DNA of 64,000 nt from Hemerocallis citrina (GCA_017893485.1 CM030360.1:147665249-147729248); one strand, 5' to 3'. Counted from the first letter of the stretch, positions 36,093 to 48,780 are shown. The notes: generated by a model not told the origin, from the sequence alone. Numbers and translations: made by a program.

Positions 36093-36820
36093 TGTTGGGA
36101 TTGGGGCGTCAACCAATGCCCGTCGTCATAGCGGAACTAAATAGAGCAATAAGAAAGTCGAAGTAGATGAGACGAATAAATTGAGCAAGTAAGTAGATCC
36201 ACCAAACTAATACAAACACACCGATGACTTATCCCGGTTAGCTTTTGCTTAATCCGGGGGGAAATATAAGGAGATCTGATATTCAACTAGAAGAAATTAC
36301 AATGAGTTATTGATTCACTCAATACAAGGCATTAAACTCACTCACCAAGAACTCTCTCTCTTGAGCCTCTTTTTGCAATCGAGAAAATAATCTATAAAGT
36401 ACTCCCTCTCATATTGGAGAAGTTCACAATATATATAGAAGAATAAAGAGAAAACATATGTTTAATCTTGATTCTCAGTCGTCCGATATAATCTGGAAAA
36501 GAAGTAACTGAATAGGAGCCGCACGATCTAACTTGGAGTTGAAGATTGGGCTAAAACGACCTAACAAATCGAAGCCCAAAAACGAACACAGTTCTGCGGG
36601 CAATCGACCATACCACTCTCTGACAATCCCTGTACTATGAGCGGTCGGGGGGCGCGGTCGGGGGCTGCGGTCGACTGCAACTTGGGACAGTCGATCGCAA
36701 CTATGTCTGCACCTTGCTGCTGCTGTATTTTTCTTCTGCTCACTTCGACGCTTCGACCTCCATGCTTCATCTTACCTTCTTCTAATCTGAACAACGAGTA
36801 TTCAAGATACAATCCTAACA
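36093..36820 (-). repeat. LTR (5') of the nested element
   Basis: Partner of 33794-34520 with the same ends. GGTCGACTGC-like motifs lie near 36650-36700. Confidence 0.93.
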
Positions 36821-36825
36821 CTTAC

Positions 36826-37150
36826 ATGCGAGATGACATGGGTCAAACGATTACTTATTGAGTTGGGAATTCTTCAGCCTGAGCTGATGCATATGTATTG
36901 TGATAGCTAGTCTGCCATCTACATAGCCACTAATGATGTGTTTCATGAACGAATCAAGCATATTAAGGTTGACTACTATGTGGTTCGCAACAAGATTTGT
37001 GGCACACCGTATGAGCCTCCTCAGATAAAGGATAAACATATTCGTACTGATCACCAGCTAGCCGATGCTCTCACAAAGCCTCTTGCTAGAGCCAAGATAC
37101 AATTCATCAATGACAAGTTGGGCATGTATGACATATATGCTCCAACTTGA
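36826..37150 (+). pseudogene. copia RNase H, second part
   Basis: Continuation of the RNase H interrupted at 33793. It reads WVKRLLIELGILQP, a TAG at 36907-36909 within CDS-stop-SAIY, FHERIKHIKVDYYVV and TDHQLADALTKPL, the usual C-terminal end of copia RNase H. It stops at 37148-37150, directly before the polypurine tract. Confidence 0.88.
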
Positions 37151-37157
37151 GGAGGAG

Positions 37158-37272
37158 TATTAGAGATATTAGTTTATTCACATACGGGTAAAGCACGTGC
37201 TTATAATAAAGTTATATATATGTATCTATTGTGTATAAGGAAGTGGGTTGATCAGTTGAACACCACTTTACA
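37158..37272 (+). repeat. Right LTR of the plus-strand copia
   Basis: 115 bp, same ends as 30008-30169, followed by the target duplication GAAAA. Confidence 0.92.
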
Positions 37273-37340
37273 GAAAAGAAGAAAATGTTTCAATGCTAAA
37301 AAAGGTGGAGCACATTTTGGTTTGAAATGTAGAAAGTACT

Positions 37341-38371
37341 GAAACAATCTCCAACCACAGTAGTTATCTCTCTTTTTTTAAAGCTAAAATAGCAAATTTT
37401 TTGAGAAAAATTGCTCCAATGGGACTCACTAAATCAATTGCCTGGGACTCACTAAATCAATTGCCAAAATAGATATCTCAAATTTACTCACCAAATCTGG
37501 TAAAGTTGAAAAACTAAACGATCGCTAGCCAAAAAGTATTCCGGTCTTTCGATCGCCAACTAAAGTAAAGAAAAAAAAAACCAAAAACAAAAAAAATTAA
37601 AAAACAAAAAAGATCTCGAGGTACGAACGAACGAGATCGCGACATCGTGATATAAGAAAAAAAAAATACTTGGGTGTTTGTATGTTTTGTTCTAAAAAAA
37701 AGAGATTCTAAGAATTAAGATCTTAAACCATCTAACTATAAGACCTTAACGTATATAGGAGTGTAAAATGAACATGACGGTCTGCGTTCATCCGAGTCCG
37801 GCTCAAGAAATAGCCTGACCATGGACCGTCCGAATTGTTGTAATAACCGAACTTGAACAAATTATTAGGTCGGATGCTTTACCGTGCTCGAGCCGATATA
37901 AGTTCGTCCGAGTATTATTGCGGTCCGATGCTTTACCGAACCGAGTCCGGACTATAAAAATTTTGCCCGACCTGAACTGAACCAGACATAAGCCTGTCCG
38001 AGTAGAATTTCGGTCCGAACTTGAACATATGGCTGTCTGGTCCAGTCCGGTCCGGTCTATAGCCCTAGATGTATATCTACCAAAATCAGCATTAATGATC
38101 ACACAAAAAAAACTAAAGTAAACTATATATATATATACACACACACACTAAATTTATTTCTAAAATTATAATCTAAAATAATCAAATTTCTTACACTAGT
38201 CTCAATATATTTCTTTGGCCTTTAACGGATTAGTAAATAAAAATATGTATTGCTAGCTAAAATAACTAGTATGGTTGGAGCGGAGATTTTTTCGCTAGCC
38301 AAATTATTTAATTGCTCTCCATTTTGCCTATTCTAGCGAGCCAAAATGGCTAGCATGGTTGGAGATGCTCT
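37341..38371. mobile_element. Harbinger/Tourist-like non-autonomous element (with a nested element)
   Basis: The right end reads GGTTGGAGATGCTCT and the left end AATCTCCAACCAC: a degenerate inverted pair of the AGAGCATCTCCAACC type common in plant Tourist-like elements. Subterminal CTAGCCA/TGGCTAG strings occur on the right side. A 3-bp target duplication could not be confirmed because the left end is eroded. The element at 37756-38067 lies inside. Confidence 0.5.
37756..38067. mobile_element. Small hAT-like non-autonomous element
   Basis: Left end TAGGAGTGTAAAA and the complement of the right end, TAGGGCTATAGACC, are similar. The flanks AACGTATA (37748-37755) and GATGTATA (38068-38075) agree in six of eight bases, consistent with an aged 8-bp duplication. 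Interior rich in CCGGTCCG-like strings in both orientations, as in other hAT derivatives here. Confidence 0.65.
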
Positions 38372-38743
38372 AACAGGGGATAGACCTAGTCAACTATTGC
38401 ATAAGATGATTCCGAAAATGTTCATGTCATACATGACCAAGAAAGAAAAAAGATATTGCTTTCCAGAACCATAATGCAAGGACTTGGAAAGAGATAAACT
38501 TAATAATCGACAAGAGAAAATGTTTTTATATTACTGATAAATGTACTGAAAGAAAAGATAACTAGAAGATGTAGAAAAAAGTAACTACAAGAGATAGAAT
38601 AGGCAATTAATGAGACTAGAAAAAGAAAAAACAAACTGATAGAAATAATCTGTAGAAAATAGTTATATATGCTAACAAACTTGCTTTGCCAAATCCAGTT
38701 GCGAAATTTGCTCTTGCTCAAGATTCGCACTAATAATTTGTAG
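38372..38743 (+). other. Probable end of intron 1 of the acyltransferase gene
   Basis: AT-rich and non-coding. It ends TAATAATTTGTAG, a usable splice acceptor directly before the coding block at 38744. HCT-type BAHD genes commonly have an intron just before the VTFFKCGG-equivalent. I could not find the first exon in the upstream 38 kb. Confidence 0.55.
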
Positions 38744-39263
38744 GTGACATTCTTCAAGTGCGGCGGGGTTTGTCTTGGTGCTGCCATCCACCACACAGCC
38801 ACCGATGGCCTTGCTGCCCTCCACTTCATCAACACATGGTCTGGCCTTGTCCGCTGCCCGACAAATGCTGAAATTGCCATCCATCCCTTTGTTGACCGCA
38901 CTCTTCTCCATGCTCGTTCTCCTCCAATCGTACTCTATGACCACTTAGAATACTCTCCAAAGCTCAGCGCAACCGAGCCAAAGACAAACTGCGACTTTCT
39001 CTCTACCATTCTGAAACTCACCAAAGACCAGATCAAACATCTTAAGAATAGTAGCAGTAGCAATCTCAACGGCAAGCCCATTTCTACATTCAAGGCTATA
39101 GTGGCCCATATATGGCGCTCTGCCTGCAAGGCCCGTTCCCTCGAACCTGGCCAACAGACTCGTCTGCTCATGACAGCTGATGCACGTTCCCGCGTTCAAC
39201 CGAAGTTGCCACTGGGCTATTTGGGCAACTCGATCTTTCGCAAGTCTGCAATGGCTACTGCAG
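38744..39263 (+). CDS. BAHD acyltransferase, HCT-like: internal exon
   Basis: BAHD enzymes transfer acyl groups from CoA thioesters; the HCT branch moves hydroxycinnamoyl groups to acceptors such as shikimate, quinate or polyamines in the cytosol. This exon starts right after an AG acceptor and reads VTFFKCGGVCLGAAIHHTAT, followed by DGLAALHFINTWSG. The catalytic HxxxD is HTATD (residues 17-21 of this exon). Later, STFKAIVAHIWRSACKAR and LPLGYLGNSIF match conserved BAHD positions. There is no stop or frameshift in 173 codons. It ends GCTACTGCAG before GTCAAC (donor, phase 1) and joins in frame to 49654. Missing is the N-terminal exon, about 130 residues by comparison with the usual length near 430. 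The exact acyl acceptor cannot be inferred from the motifs. The product may be a working enzyme if exon 1 lies outside, or a truncated gene. Confidence 0.9.
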
Positions 39264-39379
39264 GTCAACATGTTTTCCTTTTGGTGTTACTGTCTTTGAT
39301 ATTTATTAATTATTTCTTTTTATCATATGCAATGCACACTTGGAAATAGTAGTTGCAGTACATTGTATGTAGTAGGCAC

Positions 39380-42300
39380 TATTAAGGTTAACAGAGAAAC
39401 TGAGAGAACATTATTGGATTAATTATAACTGAGTATAATGTCTCCTATATATAAGAGAGAAGCATGAACTAAACTAATACATATTCCGATATGGGACTAA
39501 ATTAAATTAAGTAATATAAGATCTAATATAATATCTAACACCCTCTCTTAAACTCACGGTGGGTCAAACAGTGTGAGTTGGCCCACCAAGTATCGAAATC
39601 TCTGGACAGTTTGGAATTTGGTGAACAAATCTGTTGTCTGCTGTGAAGATGTCACAGAATGAAGTGAAATGGTCATTGCCTCAAAACGCTCACGAACATA
39701 GTGACAATGAATCTTTATGTGCTTCGTTAGCTCATGAAAGACAGGGTTTCTTGTAATATGCAAGGCACTTCGGTAATCACAATGAAGAAGAGTAGATCAT
39801 GTAAGAGTGACACCCATATCTGATAACAGCCACCGAACATGAACAATCTCTCTAGTGATAGTTGTCATTGATCTGTACTCAGCTTTTGTTGAAGAACATG
39901 CAACAACTATTTATTTCTTGCTTCGCCATGAGATCAGCGAACCACAAAGAAATAGACAGAAACCTATGATAGACCGTCTGGTAGTAGGATCACCCGCCCG
40001 ATCTGAATCAAAATATGCGCTAAGCTCTAGTTTAGATATAGAAGGCATGAATAATGAGCATGTGATAGTGCCCCGAAGATATATAAGGATTCGAAGAAGA
40101 GCACTGCAGTGAAGATCGAGGAGCTGAAACAAACTGGCTGACAATACTGACTGCATGAGAAATATCGGGTCTGGTCATGCATAAGTAGACAAGCTGGCCA
40201 ACAATTTGCATGTATCTTGTGGGATCGGGAAGAAGCTCACTATTTGTGGGACGAAGCTTCACTTGAAGCTCTAATGGAGTATCAGCTGATCGACTATCAG
40301 AGATGCATGCAGCGAAGATAATGTCTGATATATATATTTCTGCTGAGAAATGAGTATCCCCCGAGATCCATTGGCAATCTCCAGACCCAGAAAATAGCGT
40401 TGTCAGCCAAGATCCTTCGTATGAAACTGTTGGTGAAGGTATCTCTAAGTAAATGCAATGCCTGCGGAGTCATCTCCAGTAATAATCATATCATCAACAT
40501 ATAGTAATAGAAGTACCATCTCCTGCGGTGTTGACCGCATAAACATATAGTGCTCCTGTGAACTCTGACCGAAACCGGCCTGTGTGATGACATGGCGAAA
40601 GCACTCAAACCAGGCTCAAGGAGCCTGTTTCAGACCATATATAGCGCGACGAAGACGACAAAAATGATGAGGAGGTGTGGTAAGGCCAAGGGGAGACTGC
40701 ATGTAAACAACCTCTGATAAGGTTCCATGAAGAAAGACAATCTTCACGTCCATCTGGTATAACGGTCAGTGAGGGATGGCAGCAACGACAAGGAGAGTGT
40801 GTAGTCATCTGTGCAACTGGAAAATGTCTCATCTTAATCAATGTCATGCTTCTGAGTAAATTCTCGGGCAACTAGATAAGCCATGTGCCGTTCAATGGAG
40901 CCATAATGTTGATATTTGATTTTGAAGGTCCACATGTAGCTAACAGGCTTGATTATCGCCGGTAGTGGAACAATATCCCAAGTGCCAACCAGATCAAATG
41001 CACGTAACTCCTCTGCAATAGCTTTCTACCACTCGGGATATTGCATCGCTTCCTGATAGGTTCTAGGCTCACGTGTGGAGTGTATAGCGGTGAGATATAC
41101 ATGGAATTATGGTGAGTAAGAAGCAAGGGTTGCAAAACCAAACTGGTCAGAGGGACTAGTGACATCAGGTGTATAACACGCCGGTTGGATGCCCGAAGTG
41201 GTACGTGTAAACTGAAAAACAGGTGGTGGGTGTGCAGGGTGTGGAGGTGAGGTCAGTGGGGTGGGTGCACGCGGCGGTGGGGGCGTAGGTGGTGTGGGTG
41301 CATGTGGCTGCGGTGATGTAGGTGGTATAGGAGGGACCTCTATAGGAGGGGAATGAGTCGTAATGTCTGTGTGAGATGGAAGAAGAGCTAAAGGAGTGGG
41401 ATCGAAGGAAACGCGTGAATGTGTCCAAGGAGGTAGTCGAGGGAACCATGGAATCAAGAAAGCTAGTATCCTCAGGAGAAGACAGGTAGTAAGGAGAGTC
41501 TTCCACAATGGAGACATGTCGGAAAATACGGACACGACGCGCCAAGGGATCAAAACAACGATATCCTTTGTGCTCTAAACTGATACCTAAGTGAACACAC
41601 TTAGCAGCCCAGGCGGTCAGCTTCGTGCGCTCAGTGGGAGGGAGAAGGACGTAACAGGTGCACAATACAGAGCATACTATATTTCGATGGTGAGTGATGA
41701 AGAGCCTCATAAGGTGTCGTACTATATAGAGTAGACGAGGGAGTGATCTTAATGAGGCTGACAGAAGTCATGACAGCTTCAGGTCAGAAAGGACTAGGAA
41801 TAGAAATGGAGAGTAAAAAAGTGCGAGTTGTCTCAAGAATGTAATGATGCTTGCGTTCAGCTATACCATTCTGTTCATGTGCAAGGGAATAACGGCTGAA
41901 AAAGTGTGTCGTGAGACTGAAGGATCGATCTCATAGTAATGGAAGTGTACTCACGAGCATCGTCTAAGCAAAAAATCTTGATGTGCACACTGAACTGAGT
42001 GTGAATCATGATCGTAAAGAACTAGTAAACGTTAGGAATCTCAGATCGTTGGCATATAAGAAAAACCCATGTATATCGAGCGAAGTCATCTATGAAGGCA
42101 ACATAATAGAGATAACCTTTGTTAGAAGGTACAGGGAAGGGTCCCCATATGTCAGAATGAACAAATTGGAAAGGATGAGTGGTTTGAGAAGTGCTTTTGT
42201 TATTAAAATGAAGTGCTATGTGTTTGGCCAACTGCCATCCCTGACAAACAAACAAACGTGTAAAAGAAAGAGGGCCAAGGGCACCACTATGGGCTAAAGG

Positions 42301-43754
42301 CTTGAGATGAGACTCACTAACATGACCTATACCTCTGTACTACAGATCAACATCAGAGAACACAAGACCATCAAAACTAGGATGAGATCTATGTGCATGT
42401 AGAAAATCTAGATGATAGAGACAACATTGTCAACTAGCACGTCCAAATCCTGTCCAGTGTGTGAATCAGTAATAGAACAACCAAAGAATCGAATGTAACG
42501 ACAAGACCATTATAGTATAAAGCACTAATGAAAATGAGGTTCATGGATAAATGGAAAGCATAAAGAACATAAGGCAATGTGAGAGTGAGAGAGCTAATAG
42601 ATCATGAGTGTGTAGTGAGAAGTTGTGAGCCATCGGTTGTGTAAAGATATGGAGAGTAAGAGGAAAGTGCAGTGCTGGTGGTCAGCAGTGTATAATTACT
42701 AATAAGATGATGTGATGCACCAGAATCTAAAATCCAAGAAGAATTCATACCGGGAGTAACAGAGAAAACAGTGGCAGAGTGGCCAACATTAGCAGACTGA
42801 CCCAAGAGCTTGAGTTCCTTCTGAGTGAGGCGATGCTGAAGATTGACTCAATCAGCAGGGGATGGCAAAGCTAAAGTAACGGTCATGACAGAAGAAGTAA
42901 GGGAAGAAGTATGGCGAGGAGGAATGAGACTTGTGATGTTGTCGCAGGGATGAGGACGACGATGTTGCTGTTGTTGGGATCAGGATAAGGATCAAGATGT
43001 TGCTACTGTTGGAAGAAACAGTGGGGCAGGGATAGGGATGACGCTGAGAGGATGGAGGAGGCCGGAATCAGGATGACGATGGCGCTATTGTTGTTGTCGA
43101 AATCTGGATTGTACTGCTATTACTGGCATTGGAAGGAGGGAAGAGGCATGGATTGGGAAGATGCTATTATTGTCAATGGCGGGATCAAAGATGAGTGAAG
43201 AGGAAGATGTTGTAACTGGGAAGTCGGTGTATGGTTCTCGGAGGAGTTAGGTTCAGGGAGATGAGTTTGGGATGAAAATAGTAGGAGTATGGTCGGATGG
43301 GTTTTGGATGTACTTGGAAATGATGAGGGATGGATGGTTTTGGGTGCTGAGGGATTGGGTTTGGGTGCTTGAGGAATTGGGTTGGGGATGAAGGTGTGCA
43401 GTTGGAGATGGAGGTCGGGAGGTTGAAGGAGAGGGTAGGTTGCTGTTGATTGTTGATGTGTAGGTTGCTACCGATTGTTGATGTTGTTGTTGCCTTCTTG
43501 GTTGTTGTTGCTGATTGTTGTTGGTTGTTCAAGGAGGGTTATGATGTAGTTAGGGTTAAGGATAGGAAGAGAGATTAGGGATTAGTGCTCTGATACCATG
43601 TTAAGGTTAACAGAGAGATTGAGAGAACATTATTAGATTAATTATAACTGAGTGCAATGTCTCCTATATATAGGAGAGAAGCAAGAACTAATACATATTC
43701 CGATATGGGACTAAACTAAAATGAATAACATAACATCTAATATAATATCTAAAA
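39380..43754 (-). mobile_element. Copia element in the acyltransferase intron
   Basis: LTRs at 39380-39540 (161 bp) and 43599-43754 (156 bp). The primer site, complement of TGGTATCAGAGC, is at 43587-43598, directly beside the right LTR. GGCAC (39375-39379) and GTCAC (43755-43759) flank the element and differ in one base, consistent with an old 5-bp duplication. All copia domains can be traced on the minus strand, in the order gag, protease, integrase, RT, RNase H, with many stops. It belongs to the same short-LTR family type as the elements at 7411 and 58374 but keeps the integrase region they lack. Confidence 0.88.
39554..42805 (-). pseudogene. copia polyprotein relic: protease, integrase, RT, RNase H
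   Basis: On the minus strand: protease at 42805-42602 with the intact site WILDSGASHH. Integrase remnants span about 42300-41600 (HSDIWGPFPVPSNKGYLYYV near 42170; CVHLGISLEHKGYRCFDP near 41600). A Pro/Thr-rich linker is at 41550-41170. RT pieces are at about 41100-40430, heavily damaged; the YVDD region is near 40490. RNase H is at 40262-39554 (ELSAYFDSDRAGDPTTRR and [17 protein letters not shown]). It contains numerous stops and frame changes. Of the copia copies here it has the best preserved protease site. Confidence 0.82.
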
Positions 43755-44502
43755 GTCACAATCATAAACATCATCCTTTTTGCTCAACACAAGTCACTAG
43801 GGTTGTTAGTGCTATACCAGATAGAAACAAAAAAGCAAAAAATGTGAAACACAAACAAACGCAACCACGACACACAAACACAAGAGACTTTTCGATGTTC
43901 ATCCAGTGCAATGGCTACTTACTCACACAAAGACACTTCTGCGATTTTCACTAAAAAATGTAAAAAAATATATGTACAATCTCTCAATATCTCACCCTAT
44001 AGTTGTAAGATTTTCTTTCTACTTGAATTTGCCAAAAGAAAACAACCAAATTTCTCTTGGAATATTGGAATACCCCTAAAATCGTAAACAATACAATATA
44101 TATAGAGGGTTACAATAGAATAGATGACGGTCGATGATTTCACCCTTCAAAACATGGCCTATCATGGCCGACTACCGTAAGGCATGGTTGACCACAAACC
44201 CAAAAGCCAAATTGCTAGTTTCGATCGACTGCCGCAAAGGCAGTCAAGAGCTACAACCTTTCCTTGTGGTCGATTGCCCAATATGGCAGCCGACTGACAT
44301 GTGGTTGCTATTGCAAATTGCTACTGCCACTTGCTGTTGCAGCTTCTTTTCATCTTGTTCTCGACCGTCTTCTCTTATCGACGTGTATAGGATCCACAGT
44401 CTTTATAATCTCTCACTTGGAGACTATACACAAAGTCTATAACCTATTCTTCCTTTTCATGTTGGCCTATTAAAGACATGTGTTTTTGTGAGTATCCAAC
44501 AA

Positions 44503-47500
44503 TCAACTTGGAGACAATCTGATACCGGCATAGCAAACCAGATACTTCTTACTATCGATTGCCTTTATGAACATGTTAGCTGGATTCTTTATTCCACAAA
44601 TCGTTGATAGCTTCAACCACTTCACTTCAATTGACAAGCTGATAAAGTGATACCTCACCTTTATGTGTCCAATCCGATTATGGATCACCGAGTTCTTTGC
44701 CGAGAATACTGCACTCTGACTAATACACCATAGATCACCTGTGGGTTGCTTCTTGTGCAATTGACCCATGAGTTCCAAAATCAACAATATGTCCTTCAAA
44801 GACTCTGTCAATGCCCATATACTATAACTCTGTTGTTGATAATGGTACAACCTTTTGCAACTGAGAAGCTCAACTTACAGTTGTGCCAGCAACTGTGAAA
44901 ACATGCCCTAAAGTACTCCTACAACCATCACAACCACCGCAATAGTCCGGATTGACACAACCATGTATCCGCAATGAATCACCCCCAAACCATAGAGAAT
45001 GATTTGAAGAACCTGCAAGATATCTAAGAATTCACTTCACCTTAGTCTAAGGTTGTTTACTTGAATTCTTCATATAATGGATGACAACCACTGCATCTGC
45101 GATATTTTGCCTCGTAGACACCATTGCATATATAAGACTACCAATGGTTAAGGTATAAGGACTACAAACATTTTCTACTTTTCTGTCTCCGGTGTAGGAC
45201 AAAGTCGATAGACAAGTTGAACGGTGCACTCAAAGGACTAGTAATCGACCTTGGCCTTTCAATACCTCCTTCACATAATCTATTTATGACAATCAAAGCT
45301 ACTTATTCTGCTTGTCCCTAGTAATTTTCATGCCAAGAATTTTCTCTGACTTGCCCAAATTCTTCATAGAAAACTGAGAAGCTAACATCTTTTTCACATC
45401 ATTAATTTTCTTTATACATGAAGCTGCCAACAACATACCATCCACATGCAAAAATTACCTTATCATTGTGGCTACACCTATGCACATAGACACAATAATC
45501 TGATTCGTATCTCTCGAACCCTTTATCTTGCATGAAAGAATCAAAATTCAACTACCATTGTCGTGGTGTCTATTTGAGCCCATATTGACTCTTCTTCAGT
45601 TAACAAACCATGTCTTTCTTTCCTTTGACTTCAAAAGCTCAGAGTTACTTCATGTACAACTCTTCTTCTAGATCACCATGGAGAAAAGTTGTTTTGACAT
45701 CCAACTGCTTTAAGTGTAGATTTGCCAACACCACTATACTGAGAAAAAACCCTAATATGAGCCATCTTCACCACCGAGCAAAGATCTCATTATAATCAAC
45801 ACCTTACCCCTTGATGACAATTCTCAGCTTTAACCTTCTACTGCCATCTGCTTCATCCTTGATTGTGACAATCCAGTCGTTCCTAAGAGTGCACTTTTCT
45901 ATAGGTAAACTTGGTCAACCCCCAAGTTTTTTTTAATGTATCAAGGTGTTCATCTCATCCTTCATGGAGGACTTCAATTGAATTTGATCCCTGTCTTTCA
46001 AAGCCTCATCATGAGTCTCTAGCTCACCTGAATCTGTGTATTAAACATGCTTGTGAACTATGCTAGTTGATGAATCAAATATCTGTGTCGGTCTTCTCTC
46101 TCGTGTCGACCTCCTCAAAGCAAGTTTGTGTTCAACGACTTGTTCAGGTTCCCTGATTGGTTCTGGCTCTACCAGTTCATCATGGTTAACCTATTAATCA
46201 TGGACATCCTACTAAATCCCAATAGGCTCATCCTGAGTCTCCTGTGCTGCTTATGGCACATTACATGTCTCTGTACTATAAGGGCCCCATCACTAAGACC
46301 CAATTCAAACTCAAAACTCTGGATTCCGTGTCTGAACCTGAACCTGCTGTATCGCCTTGATCTGTTTGCCTATCTTTATACAAGAAATATTCATTGAATA
46401 TCATATTTCTGCTACAAATGACCATGTTATTAATAAAGTCCCAAAGTCTGTAACCATCTTGATCATCATCGTTGCCAATGAAGATACATTTTCTAGATAT
46501 TGCATCTTCTTTCCCTCTTCCTTACCAATTAGTGGATATGCAATAAAAATGAAAACTTTCAAATATGATTAATTAATAGGTTTACCTGACCATCATTCTT
46601 GTGGTATACCCCCCCTTCATCAAGGGCACTAGATGGGCAAAGGTTGTTTAAGTACACAGTTATATCCACTATAGTTGCCCAAAGATGCACAAGCAGTTCC
46701 AAATGAAGCCTTATGCATCTTGCTATCTTGAGTATCATGCGGTTCATTCTCTCAGCTACCTCATTCTTTTGTGGGTTTTAGGATCCATCTTTACTTCTTG
46801 GATACTTGCCTATGATAGAAAATTACCAAACTCTTAGCTCGTGTACTCACCAACGATATCTAATTTCACAGCTTTCACTTTTGCAGCCTGTCTCATTTTC
46901 AACTCTGGTCTTCCAACATTTGAATGTCCTAAACACTTCAAACTTCTTGCGGATTTCATAAACCAAGACTTTTCTAGTAGCATCATCAATAAATGTGATG
47001 AAGTATCTTCCTAAGCCGGACCCCACACATTCATATGTACCAACTGTAACTTCTTTCTCTTCTGGTCATGAACACTCAACTGAAAACTCAATACCTTATG
47101 TTTGCCCATTACACAATCCATAGAAAAGTCCATCTCAACCATCTTTAGCACTAGAAAAAATAACCCTGGAACAAAGCTGGCTGACTCCTTTTTCAACAAG
47201 ATGTCCTAACCTAACATGGCACAAGATTATAGGAGAATTACCTGCTAATGGTGTAGCAACAATATTACCTAAATTACCTCCTATGAGTAAGTACAACATG
47301 CCAACATGCTCTCCTTTCACCACTACCGTAGATCCTCTAGTAATCTTCCATTGTCCTTATCCAAAGGATGTCATAAGTTTCTTTGTATTCAGTTTGCTAG
47401 TAATGATCAAACTTTTCTTTAAATTTTGAATATCTCTCGGTTCACGTAAGACAAGTCTCCAGCCATTGTGAGCTTTCACTGTAACGTATACTTTCCTACA

Positions 47501-48400
47501 ATTGGACATCTTTTCTCTTTACCTATTATATGACTAAAGAAAAATCACCTATCACATAGTCCTCGAACATGTCTTTCGTGGATGTCCAATGAAATGAAGC
47601 ACCTGAATCTAGAAACCAATCCTTTTGTACCAAATCAACTCCAGCAGGTAAACATAAATCTTCTAATGGAATGTCATTGCTTACCACATTGGCACCTTAA
47701 CACTCGTTTTATCTCTTCTTGTACTCTTCATATTGGTGTCTCTTATGTCTTGATTTATTACAATGTCAATACTCACCTCTGTGACCTCCTGCTTTAAACT
47801 TTCACATGTAATTTCTACTTTTTGACTTCCCTCTATTGTTACTTCTCCCATGTTTCTTTACTAATAGCGCAGAGCTCCTAGAAGATGTTGAAGACTCTCC
47901 GTTTATCTTCAGAGTAGTCACATGTAATAGTTTGTTTCGTCATACTATAGTTATTGATTAGAGTAGATATGAACAACAATGCGTGTGCTATCTTCCAATT
48001 GATTGTATACCATACAGAAACTGTACAAATGCTCCGCTACTAAACCCCCTCACTGCTAACTTTATTTAAACTAACTTATTCAAATGAAGAATCTGGCTCA
48101 ATGCGAATGGCTTCTCATACAAGTCAGTAAGAATCTCAATTGCCTCCTTCGGTTCATTGCCTTCTAAACATGGAAGTGTGTTTCCTACTTAACGCCAACT
48201 GAATCGCCACAAGTGCCTTTTGATCCATACGATTCCATGCCACAAAGATGTCACATCCTTCTCTGCATTTTTAGGCTTCTCATCAAACAATGAACTATCA
48301 ACGTGTTTTTGTTGAAGGTATATCACCATTTATATATTCCACATCGACAAATCAGTTCCTTAGAATATTTTGACTTTCCTCTGGTCACCCATCTTAAACA
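44503..48400 (-). pseudogene. copia gag-pol relic, heavily decayed
   Basis: Read on the minus strand. Gag starts near 48390 (MGDQRKVKIF) and continues in pieces to about 47740. The protease site DSGASFHWTS lies near 47600, with Asp intact. GAG-pre-integrase is at about 47320-47130 (PIILCHVRLGHLVEKGVSQL). The integrase core is around 47100-46560 (YFITFIDDATRK near 46990). RT is represented only by scattered fragments between 46050 and 45300. RNase H traces are at about 45230-44520 (MVSTRQNIADAVVVIHYMKN and IGHIKVRYHFI). No open stretch exceeds about 115 codons. Order and strand agree with a complete ancestral copia. Confidence 0.75.
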
Positions 48401-48780
48401 ATCTAATGCTCTCATACCAATCTATTATACCTGATAAACCACGAGTTAAAAAACAAGAAAGTTAGAAATTTGAAACCCAAAAAAATTGCAGCCAACAACA
48501 TGGAAACATACAAGGCATTTTCGAAATTTACCCAGTGCAATGGTTATTTTCCCGCACTGAGACACTTGCGATTTTCACAAGAAAATATGAAGAAATAGGC
48601 TTACAATTTCTCCAGATTTCCTCCCATCTAGGTGTAGGATTTTCTCTCATCAATTAAACTTCTCTTGGAATATTGGAATACCCTAAAATTGTCCACAATA
48701 TATTATATATAGTGTTCAGTAGAATCACAACTGTTGATCTAATCCTTCAAAATAGCGTCGTCGCAGTCGACTTTCCCAAG

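Larger units (their letters stand above)
33794..36820 (-). mobile_element. Nested non-autonomous copia-type element with gag and protease only
   Basis: LTRs are 33794-34520 (727 bp) and 36093-36820 (728 bp), each beginning TGTTGGGATTGGGG and ending ATCCTAACA on the plus strand. CTTAC flanks both sides exactly (33789-33793 and 36821-36825). The primer site (complement of TGGTATCAGAGC) is at 36079-36090, two bases inside the right LTR. The 1.57-kb interior encodes gag and protease on the minus strand and nothing else. The general plan equals that of 2018-5276, though the sequences differ. Exact duplication and nearly equal LTR lengths suggest this is one of the younger insertions here. Confidence 0.93.
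30008..37272 (+). mobile_element. Copia retrotransposon with a nested element
   Basis: LTRs at 30008-30169 and 37158-37272 are similar; GAAAA lies directly outside both (30003-30007 and 37273-37277). Primer site TGGTATTGAGCC at 30170-30181 and polypurine tract GAGGAGGAG at 37149-37157 fix the plus orientation. The interior encodes protease, integrase, RT and RNase H with several stops. A 3027-bp element (33794-36820) interrupts RNase H. Without it the element would be about 4.2 kb, a normal copia length. Inactive. Confidence 0.92.

Noticed and set aside
43185..43532. Asn/Pro/His-rich open frame as a host gene
   Set aside because: It sits between the primer site and gag of the copia element at 39380 and is the low-complexity start of that gag.
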